NCBI RefSeq assembly: GCF_900172325.1
Contig: NZ_FWFR01000001.1
Coordinates: 248,001 to 312,000, forward strand
Reading direction: 5' to 3'
DNA length: 64,000 nucleotides
Source: Oceanibacterium hippocampi
Lineage (GTDB): Bacteria; Pseudomonadota; Alphaproteobacteria; Sneathiellales; Sneathiellaceae
Part shown: positions 23,439-32,587 of the stretch, in pieces
Position numbering within the stretch: the stretch's first letter is position 1
Layout of the letters: every line of letters starts with the position of its first letter
Translations under genes and position numbers: made by a program
The notes under the pieces: generated by a model
The model's database searches: none
What the model saw: the letters and a program-made list of their open reading frames with translations, nothing else
What the model was told of the DNA's origin: nothing

Positions 23439-23588
23439 AAGAATTCGCTAGCGTTCGGTGCGGATGCTTGCACTCGCCGGCTTCGGCGCGCTAAGTACCG
23501 CAGCAACGGGCGACGATGGCGACACCTGAAGCCCGGCGAGACGGGCCGCGCCACCTGCGCGGGAGGAAACCTGAAGGAGTAGGCCAGA

Positions 23589-25082
23589 ATGAACGAAATC
23601 CACCACTTCATCGGCGGCAAGAAGGTGACCGGCAAGTCCGGCCGCTTCGGTCCGGTTTACAACCCTTCGACCGGCGAGCAGTCGTCCAAGGTCGCCCTCG
23701 CGAGCGCCGCCGAGACGGCTGCTGCGATCGCCGATTCCGAGGCCGCCTTCCGCGGTTGGGCAGCGACGCCGGCGATCACGCGGGCCCGCGTGATGTTCAA
23801 GTTCAAGGCGCTTTGCGAAGCGAATATCGAAGAACTCGCGACGATGGTCGCGAACGAACATGGCAAGGTGCTCTCCGACGCGCGCGGCTCGGTGATCCGC
23901 GGCCTCGAGGTCGTCGAGTTCGCCTGCGGCATCCCGCATCTCCTGAAGGGCGAGTTCTCGGACAATGTCTCCGCCGGCATCGACATGTATTCGATGCGCA
24001 AGCCGCTCGGCGTCTGTGCCGGCATCACCCCGTTCAACTTCCCGGCCATGGTGCCGATGTGGATGTTCGCGGTCTCGATCGCCTGCGGCAACACCTTCGT
24101 CCTGAAGCCGTCGGAGAAGGATCCGTCGCTTGCCATCCGCATGGCCGAGCTGATGCTCGAGGCGGGCGCGCCGGCCGGTGTGCTCAACGTCGTCAACGGC
24201 GACAAGGAAGCAGTCGACGTCCTGCTCTCCGACCCGCTCGTCAAGGCGGTCAGCTTCGTCGGCTCCACGCCGATCGCGCGCTATGTCTATGCGACCGCGG
24301 CTGCCAACGGCAAGCGCGTCCAGGCCATGGGCGGCGCCAAGAACCACATGATCGTGATGCCGGACGCCGATCTCGACAAGGCCGTCGACGCGCTGATGGG
24401 CGCCGGCTACGGCTCGGCCGGCGAACGCTGCATGGCGGTATCCGTCGCGGTCGCCGTCGGCGGCGTCGGTGACGAGCTGGTTGAACGCCTCAAGCCGCGC
24501 ATCGAGAGCCTCAAGGTCGGCCCGTCGCTGTCCGCCGATTCCGACATGGGCCCGCTGGTCACCCGCGAGCATATGGAGAAGGTCCGCGGCTATATCGATC
24601 TCGGCGTCAAGGAAGGCGCGAAGCTCGCAGTCGATGGTCGCGATCTCCGCCTGCAGGGCTACGAGAACGGCTTCTTCCTCGGCGGCAGCCTGTTCGACGA
24701 GGTCAAGACGGACATGCGGATCTACAAGGAAGAGATCTTCGGGCCGGTGCTCTCGGTCGTTCGCTCGAACAGCTTCGACGAGGCGCTCGCCATGGCGACC
24801 GACCACGAGTTCGGCAACGGCGTCGCGATCTTCACCCGTGACGGCGATGCGGCCCGAGCCTTCGCCGACAATGTCGAGGTCGGGATGGTCGGCGTCAACG
24901 TGCCGATCCCGGTTCCGCTCGCCTTCCACTCCTTCGGCGGCTGGAAAGCCTCCGCCTTCGGCGATCACAACCAGCATGGCCCGGACGGCGTGCGCTTCTA
25001 TACCAAGCTGAAGACCGTCACCTCGCGCTGGCCCACGGGCATCCGCGCCGGCGCGGAATTCATCATGCCGACGCACAAGTAA
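23589..25082 (+). CDS. mmsA: CoA-acylating methylmalonate-semialdehyde dehydrogenase
   Basis: The 497-residue product is an aldehyde-dehydrogenase superfamily enzyme. It converts methylmalonate semialdehyde to propionyl-CoA and malonate semialdehyde to acetyl-CoA in valine, thymine and inositol breakdown. The beginning HHFIGGKKVTGKSGRFGPVYNP, the ITPFNFPAMVPMWMF segment (146-160) and the catalytic Cys281 in AGERCMAVS are typical of MmsA. The usual general-base Glu of other aldehyde dehydrogenases is absent, as expected for the CoA-acylating branch. A strong AGGAG site precedes the ATG. It is a single-gene unit ended by a strong terminator. No mmsB is adjacent. Confidence 0.96.
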   Translation: MNEIHHFIGGKKVTGKSGRFGPVYNPSTGEQSSKVALASAAETAAAIADSEAAFRGWAATPAITRARVMFKFKALCEANIEELATMVANEHGKVLSDARGSVIRGLEVVEFACGIPHLLKGEFSDNVSAGIDMYSMRKPLGVCAGITPFNFPAMVPMWMFAVSIACGNTFVLKPSEKDPSLAIRMAELMLEAGAPAGVLNVVNGDKEAVDVLLSDPLVKAVSFVGSTPIARYVYATAAANGKRVQAMGGAKNHMIVMPDADLDKAVDALMGAGYGSAGERCMAVSVAVAVGGVGDELVERLKPRIESLKVGPSLSADSDMGPLVTREHMEKVRGYIDLGVKEGAKLAVDGRDLRLQGYENGFFLGGSLFDEVKTDMRIYKEEIFGPVLSVVRSNSFDEALAMATDHEFGNGVAIFTRDGDAARAFADNVEVGMVGVNVPIPVPLAFHSFGGWKASAFGDHNQHGPDGVRFYTKLKTVTSRWPTGIRAGAEFIMPTHK

Positions 25083-25110
25083 GCCGCCGGCTGACGTTGA
25101 GGCAGATGCA

Positions 25111-25143
25111 GGGTGGCGCCTCCGGAGGGCGCCACCCTTTTTT
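25111..25143 (+). terminator. strong rho-independent terminator of mmsA
   Basis: GGGTGGCGCC (25111-25120) pairs perfectly with GGCGCCACCC (25128-25137) around a 7-base loop and is followed by six T residues (25138-25143). It lies 29 bases after the mmsA stop and ends before the zapE leader. Confidence 0.92.
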
Positions 25144-25172
25144 GTGAGCCGGACCGGATCGCCAGGACCAAC

Positions 25173-26336
25173 ATGAACGACGCATCCGCAGAACAGGCCG
25201 CCGCCGAGGGACCTCTGGCCGCCTACCGGGCGCTCCGGCGGGCCGGCGAGCTGGCCCACGACCCGGTGCAGGAACTGGCCGTCGAGAAGCTGCAGACCCT
25301 GCACAAGCGGCTAGTCGGCTACGATCCGACCTTCAAGCCGCACTGGACCGATTTCTTCCGCGGGCGCGGCAACCCGAACGACCGGGCGTCGCCGCCGCAG
25401 GGCCTCTACATGTTCGGCGGCGTCGGGCGCGGCAAGTCGATGCTGATGGACCTGTTCTACCGGACCGCGCCGGTCGAGAAGAAGCGGCGTGTGCATTTCC
25501 ACGCCTTCATGCAGGAGATCCACGCCACAATTCACCGCTGGCGCCAGGCCCGGGACGAACGCGCCTCGGACCCGATGCCACCGCTGGCCGAGGGGATTGC
25601 CGCCGGGGCCTGGCTGCTCTGCTTCGACGAGATGCAGGTAACGGACGTCGCTGACGCGATGCTGCTCGGCCGCTTATTCCAGTATCTGTTCAACCATGGC
25701 GTCGTGGTTGTCTTCACCTCCAACCGGCCGCCTGACGACCTCTACAAAGGTGGCCTGAACCGGGAGCTGTTCCTGCCGTTCATCGCCATGATCAAGGAAG
25801 AGCTTGACGTCCTTCACCTCGACGGTGGCACCGACTACCGGCTCGAACGGCTGAGCCACGGGCGGGTCTATTTCCAGCCGCTTGGCGAGGAGGCCGACCG
25901 GTCACTCGAAGAGGTCTTCAACGGCCTGATCGAGGGCGCCGAGCTCGTCTCCGAGGAACTGACTGTGCAGGGCCGGACGATCGTGACGCCCCTTACCGCC
26001 CGCCATGTCGCGCGCTTCCGCTTCGAGGAATTGTGCGCGAGGCCGCTCGGCGCCGCCGACTATCTGGCGCTCGCCGAACGCTATCACTCGATCGTTCTCA
26101 CCGGCATTCCCAAGCTCGGGCCGGAGAAGCGGAACGAGGCCAAGCGCTTCGTGACCCTGATCGACGTGCTCTACGAGAACCGTGTCAACCTGATCGCGAG
26201 CGCCGACGCGCCGCCCGCGGCTCTCTACCCCGAAGGCGATGGCAGCTTCGAATTCGGCCGCACCGCCTCGCGGCTGATGGAGATGCAGTCGGAGGATTAC
26301 CTGATCGCCCCGCACGGCGGCCAGAACGGCGGCTGA
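25173..26336 (+). CDS. zapE: cell division ATPase ZapE / AFG1 family
   Basis: The 387-residue AAA-type ATPase matches the ZapE/AFG1 family, which in E. coli acts on the FtsZ ring and in mitochondria on misassembled respiratory subunits. The Walker A GGVGRGKS is at 82-89, and the Walker B segment CFDEMQVTDVADA begins near residue 151. The DYRLERLS and FxFxELC-like elements near the C-terminal side are conserved. The ATG at 25173 has AGGA six bases upstream and avoids reading into the mmsA terminator, which the longer open frame would include. It is convergent with the PaiB-like gene nine bases away. Confidence 0.93.
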   Translation: MNDASAEQAAAEGPLAAYRALRRAGELAHDPVQELAVEKLQTLHKRLVGYDPTFKPHWTDFFRGRGNPNDRASPPQGLYMFGGVGRGKSMLMDLFYRTAPVEKKRRVHFHAFMQEIHATIHRWRQARDERASDPMPPLAEGIAAGAWLLCFDEMQVTDVADAMLLGRLFQYLFNHGVVVVFTSNRPPDDLYKGGLNRELFLPFIAMIKEELDVLHLDGGTDYRLERLSHGRVYFQPLGEEADRSLEEVFNGLIEGAELVSEELTVQGRTIVTPLTARHVARFRFEELCARPLGAADYLALAERYHSIVLTGIPKLGPEKRNEAKRFVTLIDVLYENRVNLIASADAPPAALYPEGDGSFEFGRTASRLMEMQSEDYLIAPHGGQNGG

Positions 26337-26345
26337 GGCCGGATC

Positions 26346-26972
26346 CTATGCTCCATCCCGTCGCATCCAGGCGGCGGTGTCTCGTTCCGCCTCGATGTCG
26401 CTTTCGGCGAGCGCGGCGGCGACCCGCGCCTGATCCTCGGCCGACTTGTTCTGGCTGAGCTTGGCCTTGCCCTCCAGCCGCTCGACGGGCAGCGCGAAGG
26501 CCGTGATGCCGCGCATCATGCCCTCGTTGAAGCGATCGGAATTCCGCGCCATCGACCAGGCCTCCGACCCCTCGCCCTCGTAAGTCGCGACCAGCAGGTC
26601 CTGTTGCGCATGCACGGTGTCCGCGTCCGCAACGGGGGCGAGCTGGCCATGGGCATGGACGGCGAGGTAATTCCAGGTCGGCACCGACTCCTTCGCCGCA
26701 TACCAGCGCGGCGAGACATAGGCATGCGGGCCGCTGATGATGACGAGTGCCCGGGCGCCGGCGGCAATTGCCGTGCTGTGCGGATTGCCACGCGCAACAT
26801 GGCCGTAGAATGTGCCCTCGGCGCCGGCCGCGGCGTCATAGAGCAGCGGCAGATGGGTGGCAAGCGGCGTGCCATCGGCCTCGGTCGTGATCAGAAGGCC
26901 GAAGCCGTGCGCCGGCAGCAGCCGGCTGAGCAGCGCCCTGCCGTCCGCGGCGAAATGCGGCGGGATATACAT
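26346..26972 (-). CDS. PaiB-like FMN-binding protein
   Basis: The 208-residue product matches the FMN-binding negative transcriptional regulator family (PaiB) and has a split-barrel flavin fold. Diagnostic segments are MYIPPHFA at the start, PLLYD, GHVARGNPH (57-65), HAYVSPRWY and PTWNYLAVHAHG in the middle, and the late MMRGITAF motif. PaiB was linked to sporulation control in Bacillus, and the role of proteobacterial members is unknown. Its GAGG ribosome binding site lies right after the T tract of the sdh terminator. It may therefore be reached by readthrough from sdh or have a promoter inside that region. Confidence 0.88.
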   Translation of the reverse strand: MYIPPHFAADGRALLSRLLPAHGFGLLITTEADGTPLATHLPLLYDAAAGAEGTFYGHVARGNPHSTAIAAGARALVIISGPHAYVSPRWYAAKESVPTWNYLAVHAHGQLAPVADADTVHAQQDLLVATYEGEGSEAWSMARNSDRFNEGMMRGITAFALPVERLEGKAKLSQNKSAEDQARVAAALAESDIEAERDTAAWMRRDGA

Positions 26973-26986
26973 CGTGCGTCCTCGTC

Positions 26987-27021
26987 AAAAAAAAGAGGCC
27001 GCCTCGATATCTGGCGGCCTC
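26987..27021 (-). terminator. strong rho-independent terminator of the sdh operon
   Basis: On the minus strand GAGGCCGCC (27021-27013) pairs perfectly with GGCGGCCTC (27003-26995) over a 9-base loop and is followed by eight T residues (26994-26987). It lies 25 bases after the sdhB stop and 14 bases before the PaiB-like start. Confidence 0.95.
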
Positions 27022-27046
27022 CTGATGCAGCAATTCCGGGCCTTGA

Positions 27047-27826
27047 TCAGCCCTGTCGTTCCACCATCATCTTCTTGATCTCGGCGATGGCCTTCGCCGG
27101 GTTCAGGCCCTTCGGGCAGGTTTTCGTGCAATTCATGATCGTGTGGCAGCGATAGAGCCGGAACGGATCCTCGAGCGCGTCGAGCCGTTCGCCGGTTGCC
27201 TCGTCGCGGCTGTCGATCAGCCAGCGATAGGCCTGCAGCAGGATGGCGGGCCCGAGGAACCGATCGGAGTTCCACCAGTAACTCGGGCATGAGGTCGAGC
27301 AGCAGGCGCAGAGGATGCATTCGTAGAGGCCGTCGATCTTCGCGCGGTCCTCCCGGCTCTGCAGCCGCTCCTGGTCCGGCGGCGCCGGGGTCTCCGTCTG
27401 CATCCACGGCTGGATGGAGGCATATTGCGCGTAGAAGTTGGTGAGGTCGGGGACCAGATCCTTGACCACCGGCTGATGCGGCAGCGGATAGATCTTCACG
27501 TCGCCCTTGACCTCGTCGATCCCCTTCGTGCAGGCGAGCGTGTTGGTCCCGTCGATATTCATCGCGCAGGAACCGCAGATCCCCTCCCGGCAGGAGCGCC
27601 GGAAGGTCAGGGTCGGGTCGACCTCGTTCTTGATCTTGATGAGCGCGTCGAGAACCATCGGGCCGCATTCGTCGAGATCGATCTCGTAGCTGTCGACGCG
27701 CGGATTGGCGCCCGAATCCGGGTCCCAGCGATAGACCCGGAAGGTCCGTGAGTTCTTTGCGCCCTCGGCCTTGAAGCTCTTGCCCTCGGTAACCTTGGAA
27801 TTACTGGGCAGGGTGAATTCAGCCAT
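27047..27826 (-). CDS. sdhB: succinate dehydrogenase iron-sulfur subunit
   Basis: The 259-residue subunit carries electrons from the flavin to ubiquinone. The [2Fe-2S] ligands lie in [16 protein letters not shown] plus a later Cys (LAC). The [4Fe-4S] ligands are in [16 protein letters not shown], and the [3Fe-4S] ligands are in [17 protein letters not shown] near the C-terminus. A GGAGG site eight bases upstream supports the ATG. It is last in sdhCDAB and ends before the strong terminator. Confidence 0.98.
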   Translation of the reverse strand: MAEFTLPSNSKVTEGKSFKAEGAKNSRTFRVYRWDPDSGANPRVDSYEIDLDECGPMVLDALIKIKNEVDPTLTFRRSCREGICGSCAMNIDGTNTLACTKGIDEVKGDVKIYPLPHQPVVKDLVPDLTNFYAQYASIQPWMQTETPAPPDQERLQSREDRAKIDGLYECILCACCSTSCPSYWWNSDRFLGPAILLQAYRWLIDSRDEATGERLDALEDPFRLYRCHTIMNCTKTCPKGLNPAKAIAEIKKMMVERQG

Positions 27827-27842
27827 TTTCTTTGCCTCCGCC

Positions 27843-29633
27843 TCAGTAAACCCGCGCCTTCGGCGGGAAATATTGGACCTCGTCGCTCATGGTGTAGTCG
27901 TGCACCGGCCGGTACTCGATCTTCACCTTCCCCGCGTCGTCGATGTAGATGAGCGAGTGCTTCATCCAGTTCTCGTCGTCGCGGTCCGGGAAGTCCTCGC
28001 GGGCATGCGCGCCGCGGCTTTCCTTCCGGTTCTCGGCGGCATGCATCGACACCACCGCCTGGCGGATCATGTTGTCGAGTTCGAGCGATTCGACGAGGTC
28101 GGAGTTCCACACCATCGAGCGATCGCTGACCTTGATCGACGGCATCTCCTCCCAGACCTTGCCGATCAGGTCCTTGCCCTCCTCCAGCGTCTCGCCGGTG
28201 CGGAAGACGGCGCAGTTGTTCTGCATCGTCTGCTGCATGTGGTCACGGATCTCGGCCGTGGGCAGGTCGCCGTCAGCGTGGCGCAAGCGGTCGAAGCGAT
28301 CGAGCGCCTGATCGAGCGCCGAGGCCGGCAGGTCCTTGTGCGGCGCGCCGGGGCGCATGAGTTCGGCCCCGCGGTTGGCCGCGGCCCGGCCGAAGACCAC
28401 GAGGTCGATCAGCGAGTTGGAACCGAGCCGGTTGGCGCCGTGAACCGAGACGCAGGCCGCCTCGCCCACCGCCATCAGGCCCGGAACGACGGCGTCGGTA
28501 TCGCCGTCGCGCGGGGCAATGACCTCGCCGTGATAGTTGGTCGGGATGCCGCCCATGTTGTAATGCACCGTCGGCAGCACCGGGATCGGCTGCTTGGTGA
28601 CGTCGACGCCGGCGAAGATCTTCGCCGATTCCGAGATGCCGGGCAGCCGCTCATGCAGGATCGCCGGATCCAGATGGTCGAGATGCAGGTAGATATGGTC
28701 CTTCTTCGGACCGACGCCCCGGCCTTCGCGGATCTCCAGGGTCATCGCCCGGCTGACCACGTCGCGGCTTGCCAGGTCCTTGGCGCTCGGCGCGTAACGC
28801 TCCATGAAGCGCTCGCCCTCGCTGTTCAGGAGATAACCGCCCTCGCCGCGCGAACCCTCGGTGATCAGGCAGCCCGAGCCGTAGATGCCGGTCGGATGGA
28901 ACTGGGTGAATTCCATGTCCTGGAGTGGCAGTCCGGCGCGCAGCACCATGCCGCCGCCGTCGCCGGTACAGGTGTGCGCCGAGGTGCAGGAGAAGAAGCA
29001 GCGGCCGTAGCCACCCGTGGCGAGCACGACCATGTGACTGCGGAACAGATGGAGCGATCCGTCGTCGAGGCACCAGGCGAGCACGCCGCGGCAGGCCCCC
29101 TCGTCATCCATGATGAGGTCGAGGGCGATATACTCGATATAGAAGGTCGATTCGTGCTTCAGCGACTGGCCGTACAGCGTGTGCAGCATGGCGTGACCGG
29201 TGCGGTCCGCCGCCGCGCAGGTGCGCTGCGCCTGGCCCTCGCCGAAATTGGTCGTCATGCCGCCGAAGGCGCGCTGGTAGATCTTGCCTTCCGGCGTGCG
29301 GCTGAAGGGGACGCCGAAATGCTCGAGCTCGAGCACCGCGGCCGGCGCCTCGCGGCACATGTACTCGATCGCATCCTGGTCGCCGAGCCAGTCCGACCCC
29401 TTGACGGTGTCGTACATGTGCCAGCGCCAGTTGTCCTCGCCCATGTTGCCGAGCGAGGCCGAGATGCCGCCCTGGGCGGCGACGGTGTGGCTTCGCGTCG
29501 GGAAGACCTTCGTCACGCAGGCCGTCTTGAGGCCGGCCTGGGCCATGCCCATGGTCGCGCGAAGGCCGGCGCCGCCGGCGCCGACGACCACGACGTCGTA
29601 CTTGTGCTCATGAATCGGATAGCTTGCGGGCAT
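27843..29633 (-). CDS. sdhA: succinate dehydrogenase flavoprotein subunit
   Basis: The 596-residue catalytic subunit oxidises succinate to fumarate using covalently bound FAD. The dinucleotide motif [11 protein letters not shown] lies near residues 13-23. The FAD-attachment His is in [17 protein letters not shown] (about 45-60), and the catalytic [21 protein letters not shown] stretch follows mid-protein. I start at the ATG at 29633 ([13 protein letters not shown]), seven bases after GGAGGAT. The frame extends 13 codons upstream into sdhD without support. It precedes sdhB. Confidence 0.98.
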   Translation of the reverse strand: MPASYPIHEHKYDVVVVGAGGAGLRATMGMAQAGLKTACVTKVFPTRSHTVAAQGGISASLGNMGEDNWRWHMYDTVKGSDWLGDQDAIEYMCREAPAAVLELEHFGVPFSRTPEGKIYQRAFGGMTTNFGEGQAQRTCAAADRTGHAMLHTLYGQSLKHESTFYIEYIALDLIMDDEGACRGVLAWCLDDGSLHLFRSHMVVLATGGYGRCFFSCTSAHTCTGDGGGMVLRAGLPLQDMEFTQFHPTGIYGSGCLITEGSRGEGGYLLNSEGERFMERYAPSAKDLASRDVVSRAMTLEIREGRGVGPKKDHIYLHLDHLDPAILHERLPGISESAKIFAGVDVTKQPIPVLPTVHYNMGGIPTNYHGEVIAPRDGDTDAVVPGLMAVGEAACVSVHGANRLGSNSLIDLVVFGRAAANRGAELMRPGAPHKDLPASALDQALDRFDRLRHADGDLPTAEIRDHMQQTMQNNCAVFRTGETLEEGKDLIGKVWEEMPSIKVSDRSMVWNSDLVESLELDNMIRQAVVSMHAAENRKESRGAHAREDFPDRDDENWMKHSLIYIDDAGKVKIEYRPVHDYTMSDEVQYFPPKARVY

Positions 29634-29638
29634 CGTTC

Positions 29639-30019
29639 TTATCCTCCGAAACCGAGCTTCAGCACCGCCCACATCGAGGCGACGCCGACAATGACAACGG
29701 CAAATTTCACAAGGGTCAGCATGACCAGCTTGGCCGCCTCACCGTGGACGTAATCCTCGATCACGACCTGCAGGCCGAGGAGGAGATGGTAGAACAGGAC
29801 CGCGACCAGGACCGCCGCGACGATCGTCGCGAACGGCGACGCCATGATCGAACGCGCCGCGTCATAGTCAGCGCCGGTCAGCGCGATCACCAGTCCGGCA
29901 AAGACGAGAACCAGCGGGATCAGCGCCACCGCGGTCAGTCGCTGATGCCACCAGTGATGGGTGCCCTCTTTCGCCGAACCGAGGCGACGGACCTTCTTCA
30001 GGGGTGCTACGAGGCTCAT
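29639..30019 (-). CDS. sdhD: succinate dehydrogenase membrane anchor subunit D
   Basis: The 126-residue protein has three predicted membrane helices and the SdhD signature [13 protein letters not shown] (about 21-33). The [17 protein letters not shown] segment contains the conserved heme/quinone-region residues. With SdhC it anchors SDH and forms the ubiquinone site. It follows sdhC by 3 bases. Confidence 0.96.
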   Translation of the reverse strand: MSLVAPLKKVRRLGSAKEGTHHWWHQRLTAVALIPLVLVFAGLVIALTGADYDAARSIMASPFATIVAAVLVAVLFYHLLLGLQVVIEDYVHGEAAKLVMLTLVKFAVVIVGVASMWAVLKLGFGG

Positions 30020-30022
30020 GTC

Positions 30023-30412
30023 TCAGCTCCCGACCGTGTAGGCGAGGCCGAAGGCAATCACCGTGAGTGCCACAGAGCAGATCAGGACCGCCATGCCCGA
30101 TTTCGCCGCCGTCTCGAGCTCGAAGCCGCGCCCGGTGTCCCAGACCAGATGCCGGATCCCGTTGCAGAGATGATAGAAAAGCGCCCAGGTGAAGCCGAGC
30201 AGCACGAGTTGTCCGAACCACGAGCCCAGGAAGCCAGCCGCCGTGGCGTAGCTTTCAGGGCCCGTCGCCAGGGCAATCAACCACCAGGCCAGCAACAGGG
30301 TGCCGATGCCGAGGACAACCCCGGTCATGCGGTGAAGGATCGACAGGACGCTTGTGATCTGCGGCCTGTAGATCTGCAAATGTGGAGAGAGCGGTCGCTC
30401 GACGTTTGCCAT
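30023..30412 (-). CDS. sdhC: succinate dehydrogenase cytochrome b556 subunit
   Basis: The 129-residue protein has three membrane helices. It begins with PLSPHLQIYRPQITSVLSILHR, the conserved quinone-site region, and includes FYHLCNGIRHLVWDTG with the heme b ligand His. It is the first gene of sdhCDAB. Confidence 0.97.
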   Translation of the reverse strand: MANVERPLSPHLQIYRPQITSVLSILHRMTGVVLGIGTLLLAWWLIALATGPESYATAAGFLGSWFGQLVLLGFTWALFYHLCNGIRHLVWDTGRGFELETAAKSGMAVLICSVALTVIAFGLAYTVGS

Positions 30413-30464
30413 TACGGCGCCTTTCTGCCAAGGGCACGAGGTCTTCTATTGGTTCGGTCGGATC

Positions 30465-30493
30465 AGGATGCATCCGGGTACGGTCAGCGTCAA
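30465..30493 (-). promoter_or_regulatory. candidate sdh promoter
   Basis: On the minus strand TTGACG (30493-30488) is a good -35 element, and CATCCT (30470-30465) lies 17 bases further, about 53 bases before sdhC. The -10 element is poor. Confidence 0.3.
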
Positions 30494-30529
30494 TGCCGGC
30501 CCCAACGGGACTGAGCTGAGGATTCGCAC

Positions 30530-31588
30530 TTATCGTTGAACACGCGGCATCATAACCCAGTAATCCAGTTCAAGCACTATTTCAGCACGCCGCTTGCCGT
30601 CAGCGTCCCGGTCGGGGTAGTCGGTGCAGGCGTGATTCTTGGCGGCGCATGTGCGGATTCGGAGATATCCGGCCTTCGGTCCGGCCTCGGCCTTGTCGAG
30701 AATCTCCGACCAGGCATAGATCGTGTCGCCCGCGAAGGTCGGCGACGTATGGCTGCCGCCATTGATCGCGACGACAAAGCAGCCGTTGCCGAGCCCGTTG
30801 AAACTGAGGGCGCGCGCCAGGCTGATGATGTGCCCGCCGTAGATCAGCCGTCGTCCGAAGCGGCCCTTGCCCTCGACATGCTGATTGAAATGGACCCGCG
30901 ACGTGTTCTGGTAGAGACGGGTGGCGAGCATGTGCTCCGCCTCCTCGATCGTCATGCCGTCGACATGGTCGATCCTCTCGCCCACGGAGTAGTCGTCGAA
31001 CAGATGCGGCGAACCTGCCAGCAGGGTGTCGTATCCGTCCGGTTCGAAACCCGCCGGCATGACCAGTTCGGACGGGTCGAGCGCCGCCTTCAGGGTCGGC
31101 ACGACGGGCGCCGGCGCCGGCGTCGCCTCGTCCCGTTTCCTCACCATCACCCAGCGGACATAGTCGAGCACCGCTTCGCCGGTCTCGTCGCGACCGATGG
31201 AGCGGACATAGACGACACCGGTCTTGCCGTTCGAATTCTCCTTCAGGCCGATCACTTCGGACCGCGTCGACAGGGTCGCGCCCGGGTAGACGGGTTTCAG
31301 GAACCGGCATTCCGCGTAGCCGAGATTGGCGACGGCGTTCAGCGAGACGTCGGGTACGGTCTTGCCGAACACGACATGGAAGACCAGCAGATCGTCGAGC
31401 GGCGTGTCCGGCAACCCGGTGGCGCGAGCAAAACTCGCGGCCGAGGTCAGCGGGAAGCGACTGCCGTAAAGCGCGGTATAGAGCGCCGCATCGCCGGTCG
31501 TGACGGTCCGGGGCGTGGCATGGACCAGCTCCTGGCCAAGCCGGAAATCCTCGAAGAAGTTGCCGGAGCTCGTTTTCGATCCGCTCAC
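30530..31588 (-). CDS. mch: mesaconyl-CoA hydratase (beta-methylmalyl-CoA dehydratase)
   Basis: The 352-residue product closely matches Mch/MeaC, a double hot-dog (MaoC-type) enzyme. It interconverts mesaconyl-C1-CoA and (2R,3S)-beta-methylmalyl-CoA in the ethylmalonyl-CoA pathway. The NFFEDFRLGQ start, VTTGDAALYTALYGSRFPL, LDDLLVFHVVFGKTVPDVSLNAVANLGYAE and YPGATLSTRSEV segments mark the first half. HFNQHVEGKGRFGRRLIYGGHIISLARALSFNGL-type sequence marks the second. It starts with GTG one base after the upstream lyase gene stops, so the two are coupled. A role in the methylaspartate cycle or glutamate-type routes is an alternative, and other pathway genes (ccr, ecm) are not in the window. Confidence 0.88.
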   Translation of the reverse strand: MSGSKTSSGNFFEDFRLGQELVHATPRTVTTGDAALYTALYGSRFPLTSAASFARATGLPDTPLDDLLVFHVVFGKTVPDVSLNAVANLGYAECRFLKPVYPGATLSTRSEVIGLKENSNGKTGVVYVRSIGRDETGEAVLDYVRWVMVRKRDEATPAPAPVVPTLKAALDPSELVMPAGFEPDGYDTLLAGSPHLFDDYSVGERIDHVDGMTIEEAEHMLATRLYQNTSRVHFNQHVEGKGRFGRRLIYGGHIISLARALSFNGLGNGCFVVAINGGSHTSPTFAGDTIYAWSEILDKAEAGPKAGYLRIRTCAAKNHACTDYPDRDADGKRRAEIVLELDYWVMMPRVQR

Positions 31589-31589
31589 G

Positions 31590-32474
31590 TCAGGCCGCTC
31601 CCGATTCCAGGGCCTCGATCGCCGCCGCCATCTCGACGATGCGGCGGGCGTTCTCCACGTGCAGGTTCTCGACCAGCCGGCCGTTGACGACGACGACCGC
31701 CTTGCCGGCCGCGTCGGCGGCCGCGAAGGCGGTAATGATCTCCTTCGATTCCGCGATCTCGGCCGCGGTCGGGCCGAAGATCTCGTTCGCGCCCGCGACC
31801 TGGGACGGGTGGATCAGCGTCTTGCCGTCGAAGCCAAGTTCGAGGCCCTGGCGGCAGCTCTCGGCGAAACCCTCGCCGTTGGCGAGATCGAGATACACGC
31901 CGTCGAGAATGGCGAGGTCATGCGCCCGCGCGGCGAGCAGGCAGAGGCCGAGCGAGGTCAGCATCGGCAGCCGGGCCTGGGTATGGCGGGCGTGCAGATC
32001 CTTGGTGAGGTCGGAGGTGCCCATCACCAGGCACCCGAGCCGGGGCGTCGAGCCGGCGATCTCGGCGGCCTGCAGAATGCCGCGCGGGGTTTCCATCATG
32101 CACCAGATGGCGGTCGTGGCGGCCGCGCCATGGGCATCCATCAGGGCCTCGGCGGCCCGCACCTGCTGCCCGCTCTCGACCTTCGGCAACAGGATCGCAT
32201 CGGCGCCGGCACCTGCCGCGGCGACAAGATCGTCCCGTCCCCAGGGCGTCTCCAGGCCGTTGACGCGTATGATCAGCTCACGGCCGCCATAGCCGCCCGA
32301 CCTGACGTTGTCACAGACGATGCCGCGCGCCTCCGCCTTGGCGTCCGGCGCGACCGCGTCCTCCAGATCGAGAATGAGGGCGTCGGCCGGCAATGACTTG
32401 GCCTTCTCCTGCGCGCGCGCATTGGATCCCGGCATGTACAGTACGCTACGGCGCGGGCGCGCAGTCTGACGCAT
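31590..32474 (-). CDS. HpcH/HpaI (CitE-like) family malyl-CoA lyase or thioesterase
   Basis: The 294-residue TIM-barrel protein belongs to the CitE/HpcH family. RSVLYMPGSNARAQEKA starts it, LILDLEDAVAPDAK carries acidic Mg ligands near residues 35-42, and METPRGIL and GTSDLTKDL follow. DGKTLIHPSQV lies near the C-terminus. It is closer in style to Mcl2-type (S)-malyl-CoA thioesterases than to the longer Mcl1 malyl-CoA/methylmalyl-CoA lyases, but I cannot settle this by eye. Direct coupling to mch argues that it acts on beta-methylmalyl-CoA or malyl-CoA, releasing glyoxylate and an acyl-CoA, or malate. A GGAG site eight bases upstream supports the ATG. Confidence 0.85.
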   Translation of the reverse strand: MRQTARPRRSVLYMPGSNARAQEKAKSLPADALILDLEDAVAPDAKAEARGIVCDNVRSGGYGGRELIIRVNGLETPWGRDDLVAAAGAGADAILLPKVESGQQVRAAEALMDAHGAAATTAIWCMMETPRGILQAAEIAGSTPRLGCLVMGTSDLTKDLHARHTQARLPMLTSLGLCLLAARAHDLAILDGVYLDLANGEGFAESCRQGLELGFDGKTLIHPSQVAGANEIFGPTAAEIAESKEIITAFAAADAAGKAVVVVNGRLVENLHVENARRIVEMAAAIEALESGAA

Positions 32475-32495
32475 CTGATTCTCTCCAGTTATAGT
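32466..32495 (+). promoter_or_regulatory. probable pdxY promoter
   Basis: CTGACG (32466-32471) and TATAGT (32490-32495) have 18-base spacing. The -10 matches consensus at five of six positions. The -35 overlaps the start of the divergent lyase gene, so the two genes likely share regulatory space. Confidence 0.5.
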
Positions 32496-32587
32496 GTTGT
32501 TTCGGAACGATCTTTTCCGTCGCTGGGGAGATTACATCCGGGCTAACCTCTGTGGCAAGCTCGGGCGCCGCAGCAAGGGAGAGAACC

